From Lota lota (Eukaryota; Chordata; Actinopteri; Gadiformes; Lotidae): 64,000 nucleotides of DNA. This document shows, piece after piece, positions 1 through 10,699 of the stretch. The notes beneath the pieces were generated by a model. That model saw only the letters and a list, made by a program, of their open reading frames with translations, had not been told where the DNA came from and did no database searches. Each line of letters opens with the position of its first letter. Within the stretch, counting starts at the first letter, position 1. The stretch covers positions 2,771,542-2,835,541 of the forward strand of contig JACYXH010000312.1 of NCBI GenBank assembly GCA_026745465.1, read 5' to 3'. The position numbers and the translations under genes are program-made.

Positions 1-185
1 GTTGTACCTCTTGGAATAGAAAGCTAAAAGCTGTTTCCAGCTTGCAGATGCACAGAGAATGTCTTGTTAGCTGCGACCACCAGCTCTGGATCGGTTGGTT
101 GGTCGGTTGGTTGGTCGGTCCACAAAAATACGTGGATGCGGCAGCTACTTCAAATTCGCATTGCTGTTTATAGTAAAGGCTGTCT

Positions 186-228
<43 letters not shown>

Positions 229-482
229 CAGTGTGCCCCGAGTGTGTGCGTGTGGGCCTTGTGGCACCTAGGGTTCTATGACCACCTTATTTCTCCACTG
301 GCCATAAGGTTTCAGAAGAAGATTTTAACAAATGTATTTCTACCAGGCCCAGTCTACTACACTGGTTGGATGTTTTGACCCTGCCACAGGAAAAATGTTG
401 TTTACCACTGCTGGCCGACTTTGTGTTCGCTGTTGGCCAAGGAAAGATACGACAATGGGAAGATAATGCTGCCATTTTTCAG
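1..482. other. Left-edge flank, no assigned gene
   Basis: This stretch holds a short GGTT/GGTC tandem near 88-118 and a (GT)n tract. Open frames here are short and match no family I recognise. It is not visibly part of the receptor repeat unit that begins further right. Confidence 0.3.
189..226. repeat. (GT)n microsatellite
   Basis: About 19 uninterrupted GT units. The short open frame running through it is a repeat artefact. Confidence 0.95.
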
Positions 483-640
483 TTCTCTTCTGAATCCGAG
501 ATTAATGGTCAGCCACGTCACATTTGCTGTGGTTCAACCGGTCTGGTTGTTTCCAGCAGAGATCCATTCAACGTTAACGAGCACCTACAGATCCCTGCAA
601 CCCAGCAACAAGGTTGGTCAAAACTCATTTGAAGCTGACT
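483..640 (+). other. Possible exon of an unidentified gene
   Basis: A 158-bp stretch is bounded by an acceptor-like pyrimidine tract ending in TTTTTCAG and a strong donor-like GTAAGTG at 641. Two of the three frames are open. The frame that stays open across the donor contains the segment VQPVWLFPAEIH. I do not recognise the protein, and no partner exon was found in the window. It could be a real exon of the gene to the left of the receptor cluster or chance. Confidence 0.2.
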
Positions 641-904
641 GTAAGTGAAATGCACAGTTCACCCAGATTTGAGCTCGTCTGCCACACTCACACTTTAGAT
701 GTTAATCTAAAATCTGATTTGTGAGACTACATCGCATTGTCTTGTTCCTTCATATTTGAATCATTTAAGGAGAAGCATTTAAGGAGAAAGTATTGTGTTG
801 AAAGTATTATCTGGTTAGATGCCAAACTCAATGATCAATGAAAAGGATGTTGAATCTATTCTTATCTGATCTAATCTAATCTAGAATGAGAAAATCTCAC
901 AGAG

Positions 905-1260
905 AGAATAACCTCAATATTTTCCACAATGACAGCAAATCACAAACTGTTCATCCTTTAATGCAAATGTTTTTCATCTTTCCACCTTTCGTCAAATGCA
1001 TGTGAAGAAATAGTATACTCCTAGTATAGTCTTTACTCCTCAACATATCATCATCATGAGCTGGATGCATATCTTTCTACCCGTAATCTGGGGAAAGGAA
1101 ATACAGATGTGCATTTTCACTTGAATATTATGCACAGTAGGCCTATTGTAAAACAAACTGATTGTTATGTTAGGTTTTATCATCACATTGATACAGCTTC
1201 ATACATTGTTCCAAGTTATATTTTTAATTCAAGGTACAGTTGTGTCCTGTCAGGACGTAC
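905..1260 (+). pseudogene. Leader-only remnant of the Ig receptor family
   Basis: The block mirrors the promoter, leader and start of exon 2 of the intact genes. The leader ATG at 1056 encodes MSWMHIFLPVIWG, close to MRWMYVFLPIVWG of the paralogues. The donor that should be GT at 1093 reads GA, so exon 1 cannot be spliced normally. An exon-2 acceptor (TTCAAG) and roughly the first 20 bases of exon 2 survive near 1234-1255. After that the sequence jumps to what in other units is far-downstream intergenic DNA. The V domain, transmembrane segment and tail are absent. The CCAAT-type upstream motif reads AGCAAATCA instead of AGCCAATCA. This is a dead copy removed by an internal deletion. Confidence 0.75.
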
Positions 1261-1526
1261 TCTTATACTTACCCCTAAAGATATGTCTTTGTTCTGAAAC
1301 CTATATAATCTCAATGCAAGTGGATTCATCTTGACCTCAATACAATTTGATCTGTTAATCATGTTAAGAACAAAAAAAAAGGGAACCTATTTCCAATTCG
1401 TCAGAATTAACAGAACAGAAATAGAAACAGAAAACAAAATGAAAGATTAGAATCACTGCATGACCCATTTCTCTGGACTGCAGCAAGTGATAAGACCCCC
1501 AGTGGTTTGTGTTTTTCAGCTACAGG

Positions 1527-1585
1527 ATGCCGCCGTGGTTTTCTGTGTACTTCTCGTCAGTTTATTTTAGTATGTTCACTCCTAC
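1527..1585 (+). pseudogene. Degenerate second-type signal-peptide-like exon
   Basis: This is homologous to the exon-like segments at 7296, 10141 and elsewhere, following the same TTTTTCAGCTACAGG lead-in. A one-base deletion after CCGTGGTTTTC breaks the hydrophobic frame that is open in the other copies. Confidence 0.4.
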
Positions 1586-2214
1586 TCACTCCTACTTTTA
1601 TTACTTTGACTGTGTACAGGTTCAATGCCGATTACATTTAAATACAACTCAGTTATGTTGAATTTTCAGCTGTTAGATTTTATTTTGTAATGTATTTATT
1701 ATGAATGTTTGGTCATATGTTTATAATATGCAATATGTAAGAAAAGGTTTTGTTGGTAAAAGGAATGGCACAGGCTTACTGCAGTAATGCGTCATACTCA
1801 TATTTTCAGAACAGACCTGATCTTCACTATCTTTCTGTTTTTCTAAACACAACTACCAATAACTAGCAATACACAGTCACTTAAAAAAGGTCTCCTTGGA
1901 ATAAAAAGCTACTGTACTTTTGTTACAATTGTGTTGCAAGTGTGCAAATAATTTTGTGGTATTGAATTTAATGTATGAATCCTTAGGAAGAAACACAAAG
2001 ATTATTTAAGCCCCACACAGCATAAGGCCCTGGTTGTGTCTGTGTTGCTGTTGCATCACTGCAGCTATCCACTAGATGTCAGGTTTATTTAGGAGGCCAG
2101 TTTGTACAGCAATGGCTTAAAGGGCTTAACTACCAGTGTTAGGGTTAAAGTGTGATTAGCCATACAAGCCCTTTCAAAATAAACCTGCCCTGTGACTGCC
2201 TCGCTAACCCTGCA

Positions 2215-3060
2215 GGCAAAAGTGGGCAAAAGTCACATGGAATCTGATCTTTCACTTCTGATTTGGGCCACTTTCACATGTGATCCTTAACAGATTCAGG
2301 TCAGATTTTTGTAACGCGACCTCAATGTGAACGGTCATATTGAACTTCATGGGACTTGAGAGTGAATACGAACATGATAGACAGCTGTGATGGAGGTTCA
2401 CAGTGGAGGGACAGTGGACATGGTAGTTAAATGGAATGATGTGGGATGGTAATAATGATTAGTTTTTCTCCTTTTCTGGTGATCCGCCTGTGTGCTTTCT
2501 CTTGAGTAGCACTAGTCCTGCTGTGCAATTTCATCTAAACTTTGCACAATATTTAAACCACCTTATTTGTTTGCTATTTGATTCTGTGGAAGCCGCGTGT
2601 CTTTGGAAACGTTTAGGCTACATTGAAGCTCTGCTGTCACAGAGTTGGACTCGGACCAATGGGTGGACCCGAACGCCATTGACGTCCACGCAGCAATCCT
2701 ATGTGATATTGTAGTTTTGCTTTTTGCGTCACTAAAAGAACACATTTGTTTCAACGAATTGAACCGCTTTAGAAATGTAAAGGAAAGTTGATAAAAAAGA
2801 ACATGTGAAAATGTCCACACAGTGTCAACACCACTGCACATTAACTTATAAATTAAACCGTAAATGCTGACGTCCGTGCGTGCTGCGTGTGGCATCTATA
2901 TTATTGTTACATTGCGCATTGCAGGTCCGTTTGGATGGTGATATTGACCACATGTCAAAAATAACGTGAACAGCCAAACAAAAAAATCGGATCTGAGCAT
3001 CAAATCTGAATTCAGCATTAAGGCTTGCAGTGTGAACGGATCCTTATTGATATCACAAGT
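2215..3060. mobile_element. Probable non-autonomous DNA transposon insertion
   Basis: The corresponding flanks of other units (for example 46650-46800) are contiguous where this copy has about 1 kb of extra sequence. Both ends carry the style of text typical of fish hAT-like miniature elements: ATCGGATCTGAGC and GCAGTGTGAACGG on the right, and ATCTGATCTTTCAC with CAATGTGAACGG on the left. I could not fix the terminal repeats or a target duplication, so the edges are approximate. Confidence 0.35.
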
Positions 3061-3696
3061 GGGCGTGTCCACCTTGATGTATGATGGATAGATAAGCCTA
3101 CCAGTTGCTACAGTCCACTGGGTAGGCTGGTAGACTGATCTATCCAAAATGCATCGAGTGGACACTCCCACTCGTGCTGTCACTAAGTCACAGCGCAGGG
3201 CAGATTTTGAAACGGCTTGTAATGGCTAAATACACTCACACCTGGTGGTTAAATAGGGGCCCCTAAAAGATAGGGAAATATATTATTTGTTCCAGCAAAC
3301 TACAAGTTATATGATTTTCTTTTTTAAATAATATGAATGATGATGCTACTACCTCTACTACTACTACTACTTATATCACCACTAATGACAATAAGACTTT
3401 GTCTTGCTCTGGTCCAACAAAGGTTCTGTATGAAAAGCACAATGACTTACAGTATCTCAGACTGTCATGACTCTCATAAAAAAAGCACAGTCAAAAGTAA
3501 TTTCGCTTTGTATATTTAAATTTACTCCAGCTCAATCACTGTTTATATTTATTATATCTCGTCAGAAGCTGGTTGGTTAAGAATGGCTTAATGGCCGACA
3601 AATAAGAAAAGAGGGAGAAAAGCAGAAGCTTGGTCTGGGATGGTTGTTTGTCTCTTCTCATGCTTACTACCTACAAGCATTAGAAGAGACATGCCT

Positions 3697-3882
3697 ACAC
3701 TAAGGATCCAGGGTTTAAAGCAATGGGGACAATATTTATTCTAGTTTCACAGCTTGCCAAACTGACATAGGGTTGGTGGTTGATTCCCCCTGGGGCTGCC
3801 CATGCTAATAACATATGCAAGAGGGTATTGTAAGACTGTTTGGATTAAAGATTAGATTGAATAATATTGAGTAAATGCTTAC
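3697..3882 (+). repeat. Degenerate SINE-like repeat upstream of gene A
   Basis: It runs from CACTAAGGATCCAGGG through a B-box-like GGTTGATTCCC to a tail TGTAAGACTGTTTGGATTAA. That tail resembles the common fish SINE ending (TAAGTCGCTTTGGATAAAAG). Equivalent copies lie upstream of most receptor genes and were duplicated with them. A tRNA-derived origin is an inference from the B box and the tail. Confidence 0.4.
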
Positions 3883-4204
3883 AAAATATTTCTGTGTTGT
3901 TGGTGGTTTGGATAATAATGCTAGAAAAACAAGTTAAATAATGACCAAACAAACATTTTTACATCACATTTTTAAATCCATAATTATATTTGCACATGTT
4001 AAAAAAGTTATTCTGAAAAATGTTGCTGGTTTGTTGCTATAACTGCGATTTTGAAGTTTGGAATCTATGAAATTCATGAAAATTAAATATAATAGAATCT
4101 AGAAACAATGAAATGCAGGTCACCTAAGCCCATGAGAATGTTTTTATGTTCTGACAATCAAACCTCACCTGGTACGCAGAGAGAAATAACCTCAACATTT
4201 TCCA

Positions 4205-4302
4205 CAAGGCCAGCCAATCACAAGTTGTTTATCATCTTTCCGCCTGTCGGTCAAATGTGCGTCAGAAAAGTGTCATATGTCTTTACTCCTCAACAGATCA
4301 TC
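4205..4302 (+). promoter_or_regulatory. Conserved proximal promoter with CCAAT box, gene A
   Basis: About 90 bp before the leader ATG is CAGCCAATCACAAG, a CCAAT (NF-Y type) element in its usual sequence context. The whole stretch from here to the ATG is one of the best conserved non-coding parts of all six genes. No convincing TATA box was seen. The dead copy near 1 kb has lost the CCAAT core. The transcription start is not determined. Confidence 0.45.
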
Positions 4303-5449
4303 ATGCGCTGGATGTATGTCTTTCTACCCATCGCCTGGGGTAAAATATTCATGTTTTTATTCCTACTTCAATAATACATGAGTTTTATATGTTGTGCATT
4401 TGGCATATTGTCTTGATCAACAACAACTTTTAATGATTGATTAGTACATGGTGTTTTACATCACATCAATAGTCTCCATATATAGCTCCATGTTGCTGCG
4501 TATTTCTTCATTCTGACTCTTATTTTATATTTTTAATTCAAGGTGCTGTTGTGTCTTTTAACACAGTAGTGGAGCTGACTGTGAGACCAGGAGATAATGT
4601 TACTCTACACTGTGACTGTCAACCCTCATCTGGTGAAAGTATTGTTTGGTACAGGAACTGTTCTCATGAAAATCAGACCACATGTATTCTGAGATGGAAT
4701 GAGAAGAAAGATTCATTCCATCTAAATGTGATGCTGAACAACTCTTCAAAATCATACACTTTACTGATTACGAACATCACTGATTCTCACCTCGGTCTCT
4801 ACTACTGTGGAACTGAAAAAATGGCTGTGATAGATGGAGACAAGATTGTTCGAACATATATCTACAGATATGGAAATGTGATCACAAGGATTTCATTCGG
4901 TAAGTTGACTTTGTGTAGATGTGTGTAGCAATGTGAAAATGCTCCATGAATGCTTTTTACTATTGAAATCAATTCTATGTAGGGACAATATGTATCTGTG
5001 CTATAATTACTTTAATACACATTCTTAAAAATAATTGGGGGAAAGAAATAGCATTTTATTTTATCAAGAAAATCAAGTCAAAATGTTTTCAAGATGGGTC
5101 GATATGCTCATCCTAGATATTTGTGCCACTAACTAGACAATCACATTACAAACATTACATTACTATACATATCCTCCGCTTTCTGGAGATCCGCAGATCT
5201 AAGATATCTGCAGATATAAAAAGCTCACCTCCCTCCCTGTACATGAAACGTATTGTTTCATTTACAGCTAATTATCAGATGTTGTTCATTGTAGAGGCTA
5301 GAAAGCCTATAGATTCCTTTAATATGTATCATTGATTATTTAATACATGCTTCTATAACATTAGAAATTTACATTTAGTTATTTATGAGAACATGCAGCA
5401 ATAGTATATATTACATTGTGAAAGGGTAAAAATTAGAGCCCAGTTTTTT

Positions 5450-5525
<76 letters not shown>

Positions 5526-6577
5526 TTTTTTAATATAAATAAATACATCTTTCAGTTACGCCTATAGATGCAGGTGCTGGAAGCTCTGCTGGTCCAGGCT
5601 GTGGACAGTGCTGGATGCTGCTGGTCATCCTGTGTCCATCCTCTGCTCTCCTCCTCTCCCTCCTCTCCTCCTTGGTTATATACCTCCGCTGCAGAAGAAA
5701 AGGTAGTGCATTTATCTCTGTTAACTGTCATCTTATGTATCTTGAGAACACCTATGTACATATTGTCTTCTGTATAAGCAGCAACTCTCTCCCTGTGCTG
5801 GTTTTGTGGCGTAATAATGACTGTTTGTGTTTCTTTAAGATGAAGACCTCCATGTTGCTCAGAGATCACCCAGCAGTAGAGATATAACATCAATCAGGAA
5901 CCAGGTAATGTATAGTTTATATACGTAAGTACATTAGTGGTGTGATGGTAGTATGTATGGACTGGAGGGAGTACATTTACATGTTATGGTGGAGCGCTGT
6001 ACAAAGATGTTGAATGAAGGGTGAATGGCTGAATGAACATCAATGGACCCAATGTTCAGCGATAGTCAGGTGTTATAAGACGCTGGAAGAGAAGTGCATT
6101 CAGCAGAGCTTCATGTGGTTCTTTAAGAGTCAAGAGTAGCTGCTTCCTATAGAGTCGCCTCAGAAGGGTGTAACAAGGGAGACACACTTAAGCAGTGTTC
6201 AATAGTTTGATTTGAGACGGTAAATCAACGATTATGTTGATGGTGTAATACTATAATGTATGTTGATGGTGTAATGTTATAGCAGAGTGTACAGTATGTT
6301 GATGGTGTAATGTTATAGCAGAGTGTACAGTATGTTGATGGTGTAATGTTACAGCAGAGTGTACAGTATGTTGATGATGTAATGGTATAGCAGAGAGAAA
6401 CGTATGTTAATGATGAATTAGTAATATTAATAGTTATATCTGTCTCTCTTTTAGGATGAAGATGGCCTGTGTTACGCTACACTGGATATCCCTCAACGTT
6501 CTCAGAGACCTATAAAGAAGAGAGTCCAAACCTCAGAGTTCAGCACCTACTCAGCCATCAATAGTAAGAGGATGTGA
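4303..6577 (+). CDS. Inhibitory V-type Ig receptor, gene A (five exons, intact)
   Basis: Exons: 4303-4339, 4543-4899, 5556-5702, 5840-5904 and 6455-6577. All junctions are GT-AG, phases agree, and the product is 242 aa. Residues 1 to about 14 form a hydrophobic leader (MRWMYVFLPIAW). The V-type domain covers about 18-131, with canonical C36, W48 and C101 (YYCGT), extra cysteines C38, C52 and C60, and about six N-glycosylation sequons. A short Gly/Ser/Pro stalk with C147 and C150 precedes the membrane helix at about 151-175 and a basic stop-transfer RCRRK. The tail carries two ITIM-type motifs, LCYATL (Y209) and STYSAI (Y234). The architecture predicts a type I inhibitory receptor signalling through SH2 phosphatases. 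It resembles teleost immune-type receptors, but the exact family name and ligand are unknown. Gene F is its closest paralogue here. Confidence 0.88.
5453..5524. repeat. (TA)n microsatellite in intron 2 of gene A
   Basis: A nearly pure TA tract ends about 30 bp before the exon 3 acceptor. Orthologous tracts sit at the same place in C, F and G, and in C and G the tract has reached the exon itself. Confidence 0.95.
6241..6410 (+). repeat. Intron 4 minisatellite (about 36-bp unit)
   Basis: The unit GTATGTTGATGGTGTAATG followed by TTATAGCAGAGTGTACA is repeated about four times with drift. The same array has fewer units in genes C, D, E, F and G, so it varies in copy number between paralogues. It ends just upstream of the exon 5 acceptor. 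Confidence 0.8.
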
Positions 6578-7295
6578 ACATGACCAAGTCTTTTTAATAG
6601 AAATACAAGGGCTCTACTTCCTCAATATGACCTCATCTTTATACTGTCCAGGGGATGAAGAATATCATTTTCCACATCAGTCTCAAGAAAATGCAAACAT
6701 TTGATAAAGTAAAGCTGATATTATGTTTTTGGCTATGTTTGCTATCTACATTATTAGATATTGTTTGTTGTAATTGTTTATTCTGTATCAAGATTGAGTG
6801 AAGGGAAATGCTCTCTGTATGTGTTTCAGGTTTTAACCTTGAACTGGCTAAGGGCCCGTGTCCACATAGCGTTTTGTCTATATGTTTCTGTGTATTTTGT
6901 CTTCATATATACATTGTCCATTTTTTCTTCAACCTTTAAACCTTTTTTTCTTGTCTCTGAACACATTTCTTAAATCTCCGGAATCTTCAAGTTCTCCTTA
7001 AAATATGTTTTTGTTCCTAAACCTATAAATTCTCAATGCAAGTGGATTCCTCTTGACCTCAATGCATTTTGATCAGTTAATCCTGTTAATAATGAAAGAA
7101 CAGTATGCAAAACCTATATTCAATTTGTTAAAATTATTAAACATTTGAAACTAAAATGAAAGATTTGATTTATTTCACGGTTTGAAACTCTGAGCTCAAG
7201 AGCACAGTTTATACTACAACGTGATTACACGACTTGTTTCTATGGACTGCAGCAAGTGTTAAGACCACCAGTGGTTTGTGTTTTTCAGCTACAGG
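6578..7295 (+). other. Downstream flank of gene A
   Basis: This is 3' untranslated and intergenic sequence shared with genes D, E and F (CTCTACTTCCTCAATATGACC and onwards). C and G have a different 3' flank. No further coding exon was recognised. Confidence 0.5.
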
Positions 7296-7352
7296 ATGTT
7301 ATTGTGGTTTTCCTGTGTACTTCTCGTCAGTTTCTTTTTGCATGTTCAATCC
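7296..7352 (+). other. Second-type signal-peptide-like exon, copy 1
   Basis: After TTTTTCAGCTACAGG an ATG opens MLLWFSCVLLVSFFLHVQS, a good hydrophobic leader, unlike the MRWMYVF leader of the receptor genes. The segment recurs at 10141, 16347, 30445, 44365, 51125 and 54575, with a broken copy at 1527. No Ig or other domain follows on this strand; inverted receptor relics lie next instead. It may be the leader of a second receptor type whose body was lost, or a short transmembrane exon. Confidence 0.35.
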
Positions 7353-7879
7353 ATTTTTTTGTACCACATTGGTATATATAGTGTGGGGGCATGGAAAGAT
7401 AAGGTTTATTCAGCCACAATCTTTCTAAACTAATATTAGCATTTGCCATGGAGACTAAAATAACACAATGAATACAATAATTGAACAATTGAATTATAAT
7501 GTTGTGAATCTTTTGATAAAAGTCCCAAACAACCCCTTGCTGTTATTTGCCTAGCAACTCAAACAAATTGACATTCTGCAAGGGCCCAAATAAGTTAATC
7601 AGTGGACTTTCACAATCCGAGGTTTAACTGACATTATACAAACAATAGTATATAATGTAAGTCATTTTGCAAATAAAATAAATGTTCATACAGTTGTTTG
7701 TGTCATCACCTGCTCCATCAGATAAGGATATGAACATGTAGACTCCCTCTACTTTTTTGGTGCTGCTTGTGTGGCCTGCTATAGCAACACGATGAGTGAC
7801 AATGGAAAGCCTAGGCAAGACTCCAACCCTTGAGGAGCAACCATTGGATTTTTATTGGTCTGATCTCTGCCTTCCTCAC

Positions 7880-8700
7880 ATCCTCTGATGATTGATGGCT
7901 GAGTAGGTGCAGAACTTTGAGGTTTGGACTCTCTTATTTTAAGGTCTCTGTGAAGGTAGAGGCATATCCAGTGTACTGCATCTTCCTCCATAGAATGATA
8001 TATTTCCTGCTGCTTCGGATCTACAATGAAGTAAGCTAAAGCCGTTCCAGGATTGTGTTATTATGAAGCACTTCTCTGAATACAATGGTGTCAGTACAGC
8101 TAAAGCTTCTTATGTATGAAGATAAAACACTAGAATTAGAAAGGCAAGGAGGGGTAAACTAGGAACTAGCAAAAGCGGTTGTGGTACCTGATTTCCTTGT
8201 GTTATATTTCTTGAGTCAGGTATTGTCTGATCAACTCTGGGGTCTTTAGCAGTTGGAGATGGTTCAGAGCCAAGGTCTTCAAAGCACTAAGCCCATCACA
8301 CACGGCCCATCCATGAGTCAATCCATCTAGAGATGTCTGCACTCCAAAAACACTTTATTTAGTTCCACTCTGGTCGACTACTGTGGGAAAATCAGACAGT
8401 AACTGTGATCTGACATTGAACTGTAGCTTTAACTCAACCCACAAGAGGCTGCTAATGGGAATCATGAACAGGGCAGGATGAACTAATGGAAAGTAAAAAA
8501 TGTAGACAGGTACATAGTGGTAAAAATAAGAGCTAAACAGAGAATGAGGTGTTGCGCTATGTGTTTTTGTGCAGCGCAGTTAAACGACTGAGGATGAGAG
8601 GAGGGAGAGGAGAAGAGCAGAGGATGGACACAGGATGACCAGCAGCATCCAGCACTGTCCACAGCCTGGAGCAACAGGACAAGGGTCTCCAGCACCTGGG
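7880..8700 (-). pseudogene. Inverted receptor relic, exons 3-5
   Basis: On the minus strand, in order: an exon 3-like segment (about 8690-8575) reading CGQCWMLLVILCPSSALLLS, with a TAA directly after the membrane helix; an exon 4-like segment (about 8255-8187) ending AATCAGGTACC; and an exon 5-like segment (about 8022-7885). In the last of these, TACACTGGATATGCCTC aligns with the ITIM-coding part of exon 5, but a deletion shifts the frame and a TAA follows SQRP. No V domain or leader is found further along the minus strand. It cannot encode a receptor. Confidence 0.7.
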
Positions 8701-8894
8701 GAATGTGTATCATTGTTGTTTCATTTAATTTAATGTAAAATTGCAGTATAGTCAATCTTATGACTTTTTAACTTGTTCACTTGTTTAATATATGTGTAGT
8801 CTTTGTTCAGCAATAGCTTAAATGTAATTAAACTGAATACAAGTAAATAGTCATAAACTATATCTGCATATGAGAGATTTCGAAACCTTCTCGC

Positions 8895-9430
8895 AACAAT
8901 AAATATGCTGTTGATGTAATAGTATAGCATAGTATAAAGTCAGTTTATGATGTCATGGTAAGGCAGAGTGTAAATCATTTTATAATTTAATTAATAGTTA
9001 TTTTCAGTCTCTATTCTTCAGTTTCAAGAAAATGCAAACATATGATAAAGTAATGCATTTTTATGATTATAAAACTTTCTCTCACATTGGCACTCAAATG
9101 TTCATGGATAAAAATGTAACCATATATAAAATGACTGCAAAAAGTGTTTTCATCAATAACTGCAGTTTACTTTTTCGTAGGATATCATATAATCAAATAC
9201 TGTGTGTACATTTGCGAAACCATATACTGTTTGCATATTGTTTGTCAATAGTATGAGTGAGATATTACGTTTTTTTTGGCAATGTTTACTCTCTACATTA
9301 TGAGATATTGTTTGTTACATTGATTACTAAATAGCTATACTGAGTGAATGGACATTTACAAAGCCCTCTTAGTCTCTGTGTGTATCAGGTTAAGTAACCT
9401 TGAACTGGCTATGAAGCTTTCTTTTCTGAA
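8895..9430 (+). other. Forward relic of intron 4 and downstream flank
   Basis: Minisatellite-like text (GCTGTTGATGTAATAGTATAGC), the phrase TTTCAAGAAAATGCAAACAT and the CCTTGAACTGGCTA segment follow the same order as in the forward genes. Exon 5 between them is deleted. Confidence 0.55.
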
Positions 9431-10140
9431 ATGTATGCTTGTTAATTACAACGAAACTCAGAGAATGATTTAGATGGTTAATTTGTCGCACTTTCAGGGC
9501 AACTCCTTGTCTTACATGTAGGACTGTGGTGGCACCTTAAATATCCCAAGAACACGTCATTACAACCAAACTACTTTATTAAACTGTGTTCACTACCACA
9601 TGGAGACCACGGATGTACAGAGGCCTGCTAACATGATGACATCATCTCTGTGTGGACCTCCATAATGTCAGGGCCTCTATGTGTGTATGAGGGGATCCTC
9701 CCATGCAGACTGAGTTACACTCCTCTTCTTTGTGTGTATGTGGCCTGCTGACCCACGATGCTTGGTATGAAACTTCCTTTTGCCGAACAACATGGAAACT
9801 AACAGTTTTTACATTCATGTTATATCTTTAGTTTTCAATGATGAAGATAATATGTGAACCAAGAGGCGCCTGTCTTTATGTTCATGAAAGACTAAATCCC
9901 CAAATCACTATTTTCAGTTGAAAACCGTTCTGTTTGGGTCTTAAGGAGAGTTGGTGAACATTTCAGTGTGATTTTACAGAGCGGTTGTTTTCTATTGGCT
10001 GCACAACCTTAGCTCATTAAGTGTGAGGTGCAAACTCTGAGCCCAAGAGCACAGTGTATGCTGATACGTGATTACATGACCTGTTACAAAATTGCAGCAA
10101 GTGTTAAGACCACCAGTGGTTTGTGTTTTTCAGCTACAGG
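9431..10140. other. Intergenic spacer, no gene seen
   Basis: The sequence recurs after the corresponding relics near 15640, 43600 and 53800. It contains short direct matches only. No splice-bounded coding sequence or RNA gene was recognised. Confidence 0.5.
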
Positions 10141-10200
10141 ATGCCATTGTGGTTTTCCTGTGTACTTCTTGTCAGTTTATTTTCAGCATGTTCAATCCAT
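10141..10200 (+). other. Second-type signal-peptide-like exon, copy 2
   Basis: ATG opens MPLWFSCVLLVSLFSACSI after the conserved TTTTTCAGCTACAGG lead-in. As with the other copies, no domain exon follows on this strand. Confidence 0.35.
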
Positions 10201-10699
10201 TTTGTGTACCACATTGGTATATATAGAGTGTAATGGCATGAAAAGAGATGTTTAATTCAGCCACAATATTTTCAAACTAATATTAACATTTGCCATGGAG
10301 ACTAAAATAACATTGAATGCAATAATTGAACAATTGCATTATAATGTTGTGAATATCTTTGATTAAAGTCCCAAACAACCCCTTGCTGTTATTTGCCTAG
10401 CAACTCAAACATCTTGACATTCTGCAAGGGCCCAAATAAGTTAATCAGTGGACATTCACAATCCGAGGTTTAACTGGCATATACAAACAATAGTATTTAA
10501 TGTGTAAGTCATTTGGCAAATAAAATAAATGTTCATGCAGTTGTTTGTGTCATCACCTGCTCCAGCAGATAAGGTGAACATGTAGACTCCCTCTACTTTT
10601 AAGGAGCTGCTTGTGTGGCCCGCTATAGCAATATGATGAGCGACAATGGAAAGTGTCGGAAAGATTACAACCATTGAGGAGCAACCACTGGGTTGTTCT

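Noticed and set aside
3697-3882. tRNA gene suggested by the GGTTGATTCCC segment
   Set aside because: No paired acceptor stem, anticodon arm or A box fits at the right spacing. A SINE-derived B box explains it better.
5552-5893. Minus-strand open frame of 113 codons, repeated at 13006 and 49404
   Set aside because: It is the antisense of receptor exons 3 and 4 and their intron. Its recurrence only reflects duplication of those exons.
6241-6410. CRISPR-like or other spaced repeat array
   Set aside because: Units are contiguous with no unique spacers. It is a minisatellite in a vertebrate intron.
4303-6577. Naming the genes as NITR, CD300-like or DICP
   Set aside because: The V domain shares general features with all of these, but the characteristic features of none (for example the NITR joining-segment and I-domain exon, or a second Ig domain) are seen. 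A profile search is needed.
7624-7818. Minus-strand frame of about 64-77 codons recurring at 10456, 13830, 16662, 30761, 35957 and 54879
   Set aside because: It recurs because the inverted module is duplicated. Its start and end vary with indels between copies, and it lies beyond the stop of the inverted exon 5 relic, so it is most likely old 3' flank. The recurrence alone is not evidence of coding.
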